The notes under the pieces were generated by a model that was given only the letters and a program-made list of their open reading frames with translations, had not been told where the DNA came from and ran no database searches. Below, piece by piece: positions 34,828 to 43,094 of a stretch of DNA of 64,000 nucleotides (within the stretch, counting starts at the first letter, position 1; every line of letters begins with the position of its first letter). The stretch spans positions 496,001-560,000 of the forward strand of contig NZ_JAEPBG010000003.1 in the NCBI RefSeq assembly GCF_016632335.1, in the 5' to 3' direction. Made by a program: the position numbers and the translations under genes. This stretch comes from Noviherbaspirillum pedocola (lineage in GTDB: Bacteria > Pseudomonadota > Gammaproteobacteria > Burkholderiales > Burkholderiaceae_D).

Positions 34828-35073
34828 ATGGAAGGCATCAAGGCGCGCATCGAAGGCGATGGCATCAAGGGTTCGGTGGAGTTTTCGCTCGAGGAAGCGA
34901 TGGCCCATCCGCGTGCGGGCAAGCCCTGGGCGGAGATGAATGTGGATGAGCAGGCCGCGGCGCTGAAGGAATATGCGCTATGGCTCTACAGCCGCCAGGA
35001 TGGCGTTACCGGCAATGCAACCGTGACGCTGGAGCGCGGCACCTTTGCCGTCACGCGCGATCGCGACGTCTGA
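34828..35073 (+). CDS. small conserved-looking acidic protein (81 aa)
   Basis: An 81-residue soluble protein with alternating strand/helix character (MEGIKARIEGDGIKGSVEF, then a helix AAALKEYALWLYSRQ, then GNATVTLERGTFAVTR). The start follows caaggagcgg, a clear ribosome site. It has no signal peptide and no motif that I recognise. It is divergent from the TpsA gene and convergent with the YihY-like gene. Confidence 0.7.
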   Translation: MEGIKARIEGDGIKGSVEFSLEEAMAHPRAGKPWAEMNVDEQAAALKEYALWLYSRQDGVTGNATVTLERGTFAVTRDRDV

Positions 35074-35092
35074 AGCCACGCCGCGTCATGGT

Positions 35093-36004
35093 TCAGGCGG
35101 GGTGATGTTCCGATGCGGTTTCATGCAGGCCCGGCGCACGCTCGCCGGGATTCTTGCCCAGCGGCGAGCAGTATTCCACCGCCGCATTGAGTTCCGCGCC
35201 GAAGAGCAGGATCAGGGACGAAAACAGGCAGTACAGCAACAGCACCACGATCGTGCCGATACTGCCGTAGACATCGCCGATGGTGGCGATGTCGCGCACA
35301 TACACATCAAAGCCCAGCGACGCAAAGAACCAGGCGAGCACGGCGAGGAAGGCGCCTGGCGTGACGAAAACGAAGCGCTGCTGCACGTCGGGCCCGACCC
35401 AGTAGATTACGGTGACCGTCGCCGTCAGCAGCAGCAGGATCACCGGCCAGCGCAGCCACCAGGCCCATAGCACTGCCAGCGACACATCGACGCCGAAAAC
35501 GCGCACCAGTGCCTCCATCGCATCCGGACGCACCAGCAGCAGAGTCAAGGCCAGCGCCAGCATCGGACCGATGGCCAGCGTGGCCGCGATCGACCAGGCA
35601 TAGCGCTTCCACAAGGCCCGCGTTTCGCGCACCTCATATACCGCGTTCATCGCGCGCATCATCGCGCGCATCGCCGAGGACGCTGCCCATAGCGCCACCG
35701 CCACGCCAAGCGACAGCATGCCGTGGTGGCGCTGTTCGAGCTGGTCGATCAAGGCATTGATCTGCGGCGCGGTCTGACGCAGGAAAAAGACTTCGGAGTG
35801 GCGCCGCAGCCAGTCGAACAGATTGGCAAGGTCGAGAAAGCCGAGCAGTGCGAAGAAAAAGATCAGGAAGGGAAAGAAGGAGAACAGGACCTGGTAGCTG
35901 ATCGCCCTGGCATGAGTCAGCGTGTCGTGCAGCACGCATTGCTGGATGCAGCGCCGCGCGATTTCGCCGGGGCCGATGCCGCGCAGGCCGGGGATGCGCA
36001 TCAT
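35093..36004 (-). CDS. YihY/BrkB-family membrane protein
   Basis: A 303-residue inner-membrane protein with six hydrophobic segments. Family marks include HARAISYQVLFSFFPFLIF (about 30-48), LWAASSAMRAMMRAMNAVY and the final YGSIGTIVVLLLYCLFSSLILLFGAELNA. The start at 36004 (MMRIPG) is preferred; an in-frame ATG at 36142 would add 46 residues rich in Arg and unlike the family. Substrate or function is not established for the family (once wrongly called RNase BN). Confidence 0.88.
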   Translation of the reverse strand: MMRIPGLRGIGPGEIARRCIQQCVLHDTLTHARAISYQVLFSFFPFLIFFFALLGFLDLANLFDWLRRHSEVFFLRQTAPQINALIDQLEQRHHGMLSLGVAVALWAASSAMRAMMRAMNAVYEVRETRALWKRYAWSIAATLAIGPMLALALTLLLVRPDAMEALVRVFGVDVSLAVLWAWWLRWPVILLLLTATVTVIYWVGPDVQQRFVFVTPGAFLAVLAWFFASLGFDVYVRDIATIGDVYGSIGTIVVLLLYCLFSSLILLFGAELNAAVEYCSPLGKNPGERAPGLHETASEHHPA

Positions 36005-36197
36005 GCGACCCCGGCAGCGCAGCGGGCCTGTATCGACTTGCTGCCGTTCATGAAGAAAGAGATGTAGTGCCGCATGGATTCCGCCTGGCGCCCTTGCCGG
36101 TTCGCGGCGCCGCATGGCTTGGACAACGCGGGGCGGGTACAAGTTTTCTCAAGGGTATGCATGCCGGATCCATCCGCCCATCCTCTCGAAAAGATCA

Positions 36198-36219
36198 TGT
36201 GGCACAAGCGTGCTACACT
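36198..36219 (+). promoter_or_regulatory. operator/-10 region of the RHH-ParE module
   Basis: Imperfect palindrome tgtggcac-aagc-gtgctaca (7 of 8 pairs, 36198-36217) overlaps a -10-like tacact (36214-36219). It lies 28 nt before the antitoxin ATG. Ribbon-helix-helix antitoxins usually bind such sites to repress their own operon. No convincing -35 is visible. Confidence 0.5.
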
Positions 36220-36246
36220 CGCGCGACGTTTTCAAAAGGAGCCCTC

Positions 36247-36534
36247 ATGTCCCCCACTACCACGCTGCGCATCCCGGAAGAACTCAAGAGCCGCATTGCC
36301 AAGGTAGCCGAAAAGGCAGGCAAGAGTCCGCATACCTTCATGCTCGAGGCCATTGCCGAAAAGACCGAGTTCGAGGAATCCCGACAGGCGTTCATGGAGC
36401 AGGCGGATGTACGACTTGCGAACATGCTCGCCACCGGAGAATCGATCCCCTGGAGCGAAATGCGCGCCTATCTGCAAAAACGCATGGACGGGCAAGCAGC
36501 CATTGCGCCAAAGCCACGGAAGCTGCGCGACTGA
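36247..36534 (+). CDS. ribbon-helix-helix (CopG-type) antitoxin
   Basis: A 95-residue protein. The N-terminus TTTLRIPEELKSRIAKVAEKAGKSPHTFMLEAI has the beta strand and two helices of a CopG/RHH fold (about 3-40). The C-terminal half is charged and probably wraps the toxin. The start follows aaaaggagc. Its stop overlaps the toxin ATG by 1 nt (TGATG), the tight coupling typical of type II toxin-antitoxin operons. Confidence 0.85.
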   Translation: MSPTTTLRIPEELKSRIAKVAEKAGKSPHTFMLEAIAEKTEFEESRQAFMEQADVRLANMLATGESIPWSEMRAYLQKRMDGQAAIAPKPRKLRD

Positions 36535-36827
36535 TGGCTCGCATCGAATTGGCTGCGGGAGTGGCAAACGACTTCGACCGCATACTGGATCATCTTCGCT
36601 CTCACCAAAGCCCTCGGGGCTTGGAAGAACTTGCAATGATCATGGAAGCCCTGGACGTTCTCGCACACAATCCCCGCATCGGGCGCCCGGTCCCTGGCGG
36701 CAAGCGCGAGCTCATCATTGGAGCTAGTGGCAATGGCTACGTCGCCTTGTATCGATATTTCGAGGAAGCAGACTTGGTTGCCGTCCTCGGATTACGTTCC
36801 CAGCGCGAAGCCAGGCACAGCCACTGA
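36534..36827 (+). CDS. RelE/ParE-family toxin
   Basis: A 97-residue protein with the RelE/ParE layout: N-terminal helices (ANDFDRILDHLRSHQ), then LAHNPRIGRPVPGGKRELIIG and the strand pair GYVALYRYFEEADLVAVLGLRSQREA. The Arg-rich C-terminal strand is as expected for the family. ParE members poison gyrase and RelE members cut mRNA on the ribosome; the sequence alone does not decide. Partner of the antitoxin immediately upstream. Confidence 0.85.
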   Translation: MARIELAAGVANDFDRILDHLRSHQSPRGLEELAMIMEALDVLAHNPRIGRPVPGGKRELIIGASGNGYVALYRYFEEADLVAVLGLRSQREARHSH

Positions 36828-36842
36828 ACCATCGGAGCGCCC

Positions 36843-38114
36843 TCACCGCGCCAGCGCCAGATTCCACACTGTCACCAGCGCCGCCAGCGTCATCACCGCG
36901 AAAGTCACCCACCCCGCGATGCGCAGTCCGCGCGGTATCACGAACTTGCCCATGATGTCGTGGTTGCGCGCGATCAGCAGCAGTATCCATAACAGCGGCA
37001 CGCTGACGATGCCATTGATGATGGCCGAAATGATCAGGGCCTTGATCGGATCCACGCCGATGAAGTTGAGCACCGTGCCGATCAGCGTGGCAGCGGCAAT
37101 CACCGCATAAAAGCGCGTGGCTTGATACGGCTTGTGGTCCAGGCCGGTCGGCCATTTGAAGGTTTCGCCCATCGCATAACCCAGCGAGCCGGCCAATGAG
37201 GGCACGGCGAGCAGGCCGGTGCCGATGATGCCGGTGGCAAACAGCAGGAAGGCGAAGCGGCCCGCGATCGGCTCCAGCGCCTTGGCCGCCTGCTCGGCCG
37301 AATCGATCTGGGTCACGCCATGCGCATGCAAGGTCACCGCAGTAGTCAGGATGATGAAGAACATCACCAGGTTGGAAATCGCCATGCCGCTGTAGGTATC
37401 GACGCGGATCTTGATGAACTGGCTGCGCGCCTGTTCCGGCGCACGGCGCACCGGCTCTTCCTCCGGGTCGGCGCGCTGCTCCTCCACTTCCACCGACGAC
37501 TGCCAGATGAACAGATACGGGCTGATCGTCGTGCCCAGCACCGCCACCAGCATCGTCAGGTAGTCATCGCTGAAGCTGAGCTTCGGAATGAACAAATCAT
37601 GCCCGACCTGCGCCCACGGCACCTGCACGAACAGCGCGATGCCGAAATAGGAAAACACGCTGATGCCCAGCCATTTCAGCAGCGACGCATACGTCCCATA
37701 AGGCAGCAGGATCAGCGCCGCGGCCGAGCCGGCGCCGATGGCCACCGGGAACAGATGCCAGCGGTCGCGGCCGACCACCAGTTCCAGCGCCGCGGCCATC
37801 GCGCCGATGTCGGCGCCGATGTTGATGATGTTGGAGACGGCCATCAGGAAAACCACCGCATACAGCACCCAGGGCGGATAGTGCCGGCGCAGATTGCCGG
37901 CCAGTCCGCGCCCGGTGACGCGGCCAATGCGCGCGCTGATTTCCTGCACCGCCGCCATCAGCGGAAAGGAAAACATCGCCACCCACAGCATCGAAGTGCC
38001 GAACTGCGCGCCGGCCTGCGAATAGGTGGCAATGCCGCTCGGGTCATCGTCGGAGACGCCGGTGATGAAGCCGGGGCCGAGCTGGCGCAGGTACTTGGCA
38101 ATCGAGTTCAGCAT
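36843..38114 (-). CDS. NRAMP-family divalent metal transporter
   Basis: A 423-residue inner-membrane protein with about eleven hydrophobic segments. The metal-binding motif appears as DDDPSGIATYSQAGAQFG (about 20-37), an NRAMP-like form in which the usual DPGN is DPSG, as in NRAMP-related transporters with altered selectivity. Helix 6 carries ATGIIGTGLLAVPSLAGS. Import of manganese or a related ion is likely, but DPSG in place of DPGN makes the substrate uncertain. It lies 28 nt after a small gene on the same strand. Confidence 0.85.
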   Translation of the reverse strand: MLNSIAKYLRQLGPGFITGVSDDDPSGIATYSQAGAQFGTSMLWVAMFSFPLMAAVQEISARIGRVTGRGLAGNLRRHYPPWVLYAVVFLMAVSNIINIGADIGAMAAALELVVGRDRWHLFPVAIGAGSAAALILLPYGTYASLLKWLGISVFSYFGIALFVQVPWAQVGHDLFIPKLSFSDDYLTMLVAVLGTTISPYLFIWQSSVEVEEQRADPEEEPVRRAPEQARSQFIKIRVDTYSGMAISNLVMFFIILTTAVTLHAHGVTQIDSAEQAAKALEPIAGRFAFLLFATGIIGTGLLAVPSLAGSLGYAMGETFKWPTGLDHKPYQATRFYAVIAAATLIGTVLNFIGVDPIKALIISAIINGIVSVPLLWILLLIARNHDIMGKFVIPRGLRIAGWVTFAVMTLAALVTVWNLALAR

Positions 38115-38142
38115 GCGGCGGTGGCCATGAGATCCAATGCCA

Positions 38143-38394
38143 TCAGCCGAACGGGTTCTTCACCTTTTGCGTGGGCTGTTGCTGCACCCGGTCAGGCAGA
38201 TCGCGCTCCTTTTCCAGCGCGGCCACGACTGCATCGACGATGTCCTTCAATGCCCGCGCCTGCGCCAGGCCCGCCTTGTCGCGTGGCAGCTCCAGCGCGC
38301 CGTAGAGCGAGACGCGGTCGACGCGGTTTTCCACGGTCAGCTCGCCCAGCGTGAGCGACTCCGCTTCGTTTTGATACGGTGAGATCGATGCCAT
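38143..38394 (-). CDS. small hypothetical protein (83 aa)
   Basis: An 83-residue soluble protein with strand-rich first half (SLTLGELTVENRVDRVSLYG) and a helix (AGLAQARALKDIVDAVVAALEKE). It abuts the endonuclease gene with no intervening base and lies just before the NRAMP gene, so the three are probably cotranscribed. I recognise no family. An inhibitor of the upstream nuclease is conceivable but unsupported. Confidence 0.7.
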   Translation of the reverse strand: MASISPYQNEAESLTLGELTVENRVDRVSLYGALELPRDKAGLAQARALKDIVDAVVAALEKERDLPDRVQQQPTQKVKNPFG

Positions 38395-39213
38395 TTATCG
38401 GGTTCCTTCATTGGAGGTAACTTCCACCGGCCGCGCATTGCCGCGACCGCCATGCGGCGTGGGCACGGGCAGCGCCATTTTCGACGCCTTGATTTCCGGC
38501 GCGAGCTTTGGAAAGACATTGATGCGCGCCCTGCCCTCGAGCTCGGCGATCGACAGTGTCTGGTAGTTCATGCCCGGCGCGTTCGGGGTCACATAGGCCG
38601 CGGCGCTCTTCGTTGCGGGATCATAGATTGCCTTGAACACCGAGGTCGGCACCAGCACGCGGCCATTGAGGCGCTCGAGATTGTCGCCCTCGAACAGCGG
38701 CCCGGTGACGATGTAGATTTCGCCGTCGCGCCGCGCCAGGCTGCGCGTGGCTTCCTCGATGCCTTCCCACAGGATCTGGTTGTTCTTCGGGCTCTGCGGA
38801 ATCATGTTCGCCAGCGAGAAGCTCTCGTTCTGCGCGGTCTCGTTCGGCATATCGCCGGACGGGCTCATGTGGCCGCGGTCGTAGCCGGACCGGGCATAGT
38901 CGGCCAGCTCGGAACGCATGCCAGCCGGCAGGCGCTCTTCGGCATGAAAGGTGTTCTTGCGCTGCAAACCCTTGGCCTGTTCCACTTCCTTCGCCGTCAA
39001 ATGCTCGGCCGACCACAGCGGGGTTCGCGATACGCCGCTGAACTCCACCGCGTAGGCCGAATAGCACAGCATGCGCGTGTCCTTGGCCAGGTTCGGACTG
39101 GTGATCTGCGGCGCCTGTCCTTCAAGAAAATGATCGTTACAGGAAGGAGGCTTGGAAGTGCAGGCCGCAAGCAGCGAGACGGCGCAGAAAAACAGGAGGC
39201 GTAAAGCTTTCAT
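38395..39213 (-). CDS. lipoprotein DNA/RNA non-specific endonuclease (NUC1 family)
   Basis: A 272-residue protein. The start at 39213 gives a lipoprotein signal with lipobox LLAAC (Cys18). The beta-beta-alpha-metal nuclease motif is DRGHMSPSGDM (112-122, catalytic His115), followed by SLANMIPQSPKNN (133-145) whose Asn residues bind Mg. The catalytic set is complete. It probably acts in the periplasm or at the outer-membrane surface to degrade incoming or extracellular nucleic acid. Confidence 0.9.
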   Translation of the reverse strand: MKALRLLFFCAVSLLAACTSKPPSCNDHFLEGQAPQITSPNLAKDTRMLCYSAYAVEFSGVSRTPLWSAEHLTAKEVEQAKGLQRKNTFHAEERLPAGMRSELADYARSGYDRGHMSPSGDMPNETAQNESFSLANMIPQSPKNNQILWEGIEEATRSLARRDGEIYIVTGPLFEGDNLERLNGRVLVPTSVFKAIYDPATKSAAAYVTPNAPGMNYQTLSIAELEGRARINVFPKLAPEIKASKMALPVPTPHGGRGNARPVEVTSNEGTR

Positions 39214-39569
39214 CGGACTGCGATCGGTATGGATGGAAATGCCGGTGCCCGGCGCCGACCGCGCCAAACGCGCGGAAGACGGCCCCGGTTACGCGGGCCT
39301 TCCTGAGCAGACCAAACCGACCAGTGTTAGTTCTTTGTAAATACGCTGGGCATGTGCATGAGCAAATCCTGTGCAGTCAGACTCCACTTATCGCAGCGGC
39401 AGACCGGGCTCCGAATCGCATCAGTGCACAGCGCCGGCGGAGCGAAACATGTCGGCACCCCGTTTCCGGAGTAAAACATGGCGGGCGATATTAGCACTTT
39501 GCATCGTTGACAGCACAAAACAGCGCGTGTACAGTGCCCCGAAATTCATCTATATGACTAGATAAACAA
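39214..39569. other. divergent intergenic region
   Basis: This 356-bp gap lies between the nuclease gene (minus) and the GntR gene (plus). Apart from the operator-like repeat at 39548-39563 I see no gene, RNA or terminator. Short open frames lack ribosome sites. Confidence 0.5.
39548..39563. promoter_or_regulatory. possible GntR operator at its own start
   Basis: atcta-N6-tagat forms an inverted pair ending 6 nt before the GntR ATG, in a position that would block initiation. No Shine-Dalgarno sequence is visible there. HutC-type GntR proteins usually bind short AT-rich palindromes. Confidence 0.4.
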
Positions 39570-40304
39570 ATGAATTACACCCGGAGACACGATGACAGGC
39601 TGCCGCTATACCAGCGGCTGCACGACGAAATCAGCGAGCGCATCGCCGCGCAGCAATGGCGCCCCGGCGAAGCGATTCCCACCGAAGCCGAACTGGTCAA
39701 GCAGTTCTCGGCCTCGGTCGGCACGGTGCGCAAGGCCATCGACATGCTGGTCGCCGAAGGCGTGCTGGAACGCTTCCAGGGTCGTGGCACCTTCGTGCGC
39801 CGCGCCCGTTTCGATTCCTCGCTGTTCCGCTTCTTCCGCCTGCAAAAGGAAAGCGGCGAGCGCCAGGTGCCGGAAGGCCGCATCCTGCTGCGCGAAACGC
39901 TGGTCGCGCCCTCGGCGGTGGCTTCCGCGCTGCGCCTGCCTGCACACGCCGAAGTGATCCACCTGTCGCGCCTGCGCATGCTCGACGGCAAGCCGCTGCT
40001 GGCCGAATCGATCTGGCTGCCGCGCGAACGCTTCGCCGCCCTGCTCGACATCGACGCCTCAGAATTCGGCGACCTGCTGTATCCGCTCTACGAAGAGCGC
40101 TGCGGCCAGGTGGTGGCCTCGGCCGAGGAAGATCTGACGGCCGAAGCGGTGGACGATGTCCATGCGCGCTTGCTGCAGATACCGAAGGGCGCGCCGGTGA
40201 TCGTGGTGGAACGCACCGCACTCGGCTACGACCGCCAGCCGCTGGAATGGCGGCGCTCGCGCGGGCCGGCGGACCGGTTCCGCTATCACGTCGAGATCCG
40301 CTGA
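39570..40304 (+). CDS. GntR-family regulator, HutC subfamily
   Basis: A 244-residue regulator with an N-terminal winged helix (about 12-78; PLYQRLHDEISERIAAQQW, AELVKQFSASVGTVRKAI, GRGTFV) and a C-terminal UTRA effector domain (about 95-240). It heads an operon-like run with two MFS carriers and an amidohydrolase, and probably represses them until their substrate is present (inference). Confidence 0.92.
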   Translation: MNYTRRHDDRLPLYQRLHDEISERIAAQQWRPGEAIPTEAELVKQFSASVGTVRKAIDMLVAEGVLERFQGRGTFVRRARFDSSLFRFFRLQKESGERQVPEGRILLRETLVAPSAVASALRLPAHAEVIHLSRLRMLDGKPLLAESIWLPRERFAALLDIDASEFGDLLYPLYEERCGQVVASAEEDLTAEAVDDVHARLLQIPKGAPVIVVERTALGYDRQPLEWRRSRGPADRFRYHVEIR

Positions 40305-40403
40305 ACAGAACCCCAGACAAGCATTCATCGCCCTGACTCACGCCGCATGCCCATGGCATGCGCGCCGGCTTCGCTCATCCCGCATTTCCCATCCGGAGAC
40401 AAC

Positions 40404-41744
40404 ATGCCATCCACCACCCACTCTCCCGCCGCGCCCAAGGCGCCCACTGCGCCCAATGCACCTGCGGCGCCGGCCATCACGCCGCTGGAACGCCGCACGA
40501 TGCGCAAGATCGCCTGGCGCCTGCTGCCGGTGCTGATGCTCGGCTACTTCATCGCCTTCGTCGACCGCGTCAACGTCGGCTTCGCCGCGCTGCAGATGAA
40601 CCATGCGATCGGCCTGAACGCCGCCGCCTTCGGCCTCGGCGGCGGCCTGTTCTACCTGACCTACGTGCTGTTCGAGATTCCGAGCAACCTGGCGATGCAG
40701 CGCGTCGGCACGCGGCTGTGGATCGCCCGCATCATGGTCAGCTGGGGCCTGGTGTCGGCGGGAACCGCCTTCATCGTCGGCCCGAACTCCTTTTATGCGA
40801 TGCGCCTCTTGCTCGGCGCGGCCGAGGCCGGCTTCTTTCCCGGCGTGATCCTGTATCTCACGCAGTGGTTTCCTGCCGCCTATCGCGGCCGCATCATCGC
40901 GGTGTTCATGGTGGCGGTGCCGCTGTCGAGTTTCATCGGCTCGCCGCTGTCGGCTGCCTTGCTGCAGCTCGACGGCCTGTTCGGCTTGCAGGGCTGGCAG
41001 GCCATGTTCATCCTCGAAGCCGCGCCGGCGATCCTGCTCGGCCTGGCTTCGCCCTGGCTGCTGACGAACCGGCCGCAGGACGCACGCTGGCTCGATACTG
41101 AAGAACGCGCCTGGCTGGTCGGTCGCCTGGAGAACGAGCGCCGCCAGGCTGGTCCGCGCGCTTCGCATGCCAAGCTTGCCGACGTGCTGCTCGACCGCCG
41201 CGTGCTGGCCGCTGCGCTGGTGTATGCCGGCGCTTCCGGCGCGAGCCAATGCCTGTCGCTGTGGCAGCCGCAGATCATCAAGTCCTTCGGCCTGACGACC
41301 ACGCAGACCGGCCTCTTGAATGCGGTGCCGTTCGGTGTCGCATCGATCGCCATGCTGTGGTGGGGCAAGCGCTCGGATGCGCGCAATGAGCGGGTCTGGC
41401 ACACCGGCATGCCACTGGCCCTGGTGGCCGCAAGTCTGGCGCTGGTGCCGCTGGCGCAGCTGTCGCTGCCGTTCACGATCGCGCTGCTGGTCATCGCCGT
41501 GGCCTGCACCTACATCTTCAAGGGACCGTTCTGGGCGCTCGCCGCCGACTGGATGCCCGGCGCTGCCGCCGCGGCCGGACTGGCGCAAGTCAACGCCATC
41601 GGCAACCTGGCCGGCTTCGTCGGCTCGGCCATGCTCGGCGCGATCCGTGAAGCCACCGGCAGCTTTGCACTGGCGCTGCTGCCGATCGCGCTGATCTCGG
41701 CGGCCGGCTGCCTGACGCTGTGGCTGGTGCAGAAGAAGCGCTGA
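40404..41744 (+). CDS. MFS transporter, ACS family
   Basis: A 446-residue carrier with about twelve membrane segments after an Ala/Pro-rich cytoplasmic start. It carries FIAFVDRVNVGFAALQM (first helix) and EIPSNLAMQRVG, both typical of ACS carriers for tartrate, 4-hydroxyphenylacetate or phthalate-like anions. The start at 40404 follows ccggagacaac. It lies between the GntR regulator and a second carrier of a different MFS family. Confidence 0.9.
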   Translation: MPSTTHSPAAPKAPTAPNAPAAPAITPLERRTMRKIAWRLLPVLMLGYFIAFVDRVNVGFAALQMNHAIGLNAAAFGLGGGLFYLTYVLFEIPSNLAMQRVGTRLWIARIMVSWGLVSAGTAFIVGPNSFYAMRLLLGAAEAGFFPGVILYLTQWFPAAYRGRIIAVFMVAVPLSSFIGSPLSAALLQLDGLFGLQGWQAMFILEAAPAILLGLASPWLLTNRPQDARWLDTEERAWLVGRLENERRQAGPRASHAKLADVLLDRRVLAAALVYAGASGASQCLSLWQPQIIKSFGLTTTQTGLLNAVPFGVASIAMLWWGKRSDARNERVWHTGMPLALVAASLALVPLAQLSLPFTIALLVIAVACTYIFKGPFWALAADWMPGAAAAAGLAQVNAIGNLAGFVGSAMLGAIREATGSFALALLPIALISAAGCLTLWLVQKKR

Positions 41745-41790
41745 AGCGCGCACATTCACACAACTCACTAATAGAACAACGGAGACCATC

Positions 41791-43080
41791 ATGTTTCACT
41801 GGTATCGCGACATCAGCGCCACCGAGCGCAAAACCTTCTGGGCCTGCTTTTCCGGCTGGGCGCTCGACGCGCTCGATGTGCAGATGTTCAGCCTGGCCAT
41901 CCCGGCGCTGATCGCCGCCTTCGGCCTGGACAAAACCGAAGCCGGCCTGATCGGCGGCGTCACGCTCGTTGCCTCCGCGCTCGGCGGCTGGATCATGGGC
42001 GCCGTGTCGGACCGCCTCGGCCGGGTACGCGCGCTGCAGCTGACCATCATCTGGTTCTCGCTGTTCACGCTCGTGTCCGCATTCGCGCAGAGCTTCACGC
42101 AACTGCTGGTGTGCAAGGCGCTGCAGGGCTTCGGCTTCGGCGGCGAGTGGGCCGTCGGCGCGGTGCTCATGGCCGAAGTCATCCGACCCCAGCATCGCGG
42201 CAAGGCCATGGGCACGGTGCAAAGCGCGTGGGCAGTCGGCTGGGGCGCGTCGGTGCTGCTGTATTCCGCGCTGTTCCTGCTGCTGCGCCCCGAGCTGGCC
42301 TGGCGCGTGATGTTCGGCATCGGCATCCTGCCGGCATTCCTGATCGTCTACGTGCGTCGCAACCTGCGCGAGCCGCGTCCGGGCGCGCACGCCGCGGCCG
42401 TGCCGGGATCGGGCATGGCAACGCTGATGGGCATCTTCCGGCCCGACATGCTGCGCATGACCGTCATCGGCGCTTTGATCGGCGTGGGCGCGCATGGCGG
42501 CTATTACGCGCTGATGACCTGGCTGCCGACCTATCTCAAGACCGAGCGCCACCTGTCGGTGCTGGGCACCAGCGGCTATCTCGCGGTGATCATCTTCGCG
42601 TTCTGGTGCGGCTGCATCGCCAGCGCAGCGCTGCTCGACCGCATCGGCCGGCGCCTGAACCTGGTGCTGTTTGCCGCCTGCTGCGTCGTCACCGTGCTGG
42701 CCTATGTCTTCATTCCCTTCAGCGACGCCGCCATGCTGGTGCTCGGCTTTCCGCTCGGCTTCTTTGCCGCCGGCATTCCGGCCAGCCTGGGCGCGCTGTT
42801 CAACGAGCTGTACCCGGGCGGCATGCGCGGCACCGGCGTGGGCTTCTGCTACAACTTTGGTCGCATCGTCTCGGCCGGCTTTCCGGTGCTGGTCGGCCAC
42901 ATGAGCGCGAAGATGTCGCTCGGCGCAGCCATCGGTATCGACGCGGCGCTGGCTTATGCGCTGGTGGTTGCCGCTGTGCTGGCGCTGCCCGAGACACGCG
43001 GCAAGCATCTCGATGAAACAGCCGCGCAGACTGGCGGCTCGGAAAGGTCCGAACGCGACGCCATCCCGGCGCGGCATTGA
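41791..43080 (+). CDS. MFS transporter, aromatic-acid/metabolite:H+ symporter type
   Basis: A 429-residue carrier with about twelve membrane segments. WALDALDVQMFSLAIPAL (first helix), GAVSDRLGRVRAL (loop 2-3) and GFGFGGEWAVGAVLMAEV resemble the metabolite:H+ and aromatic-acid symporters such as PcaK. Start ATG after acggagacc. It follows the ACS carrier by 46 nt and precedes an amidohydrolase by 14 nt. Two carriers in one operon may serve uptake of two related substrates, or uptake and efflux. Confidence 0.9.
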   Translation: MFHWYRDISATERKTFWACFSGWALDALDVQMFSLAIPALIAAFGLDKTEAGLIGGVTLVASALGGWIMGAVSDRLGRVRALQLTIIWFSLFTLVSAFAQSFTQLLVCKALQGFGFGGEWAVGAVLMAEVIRPQHRGKAMGTVQSAWAVGWGASVLLYSALFLLLRPELAWRVMFGIGILPAFLIVYVRRNLREPRPGAHAAAVPGSGMATLMGIFRPDMLRMTVIGALIGVGAHGGYYALMTWLPTYLKTERHLSVLGTSGYLAVIIFAFWCGCIASAALLDRIGRRLNLVLFAACCVVTVLAYVFIPFSDAAMLVLGFPLGFFAAGIPASLGALFNELYPGGMRGTGVGFCYNFGRIVSAGFPVLVGHMSAKMSLGAAIGIDAALAYALVVAAVLALPETRGKHLDETAAQTGGSERSERDAIPARH

Positions 43081-43094
43081 AGAAGGAATCCCAC

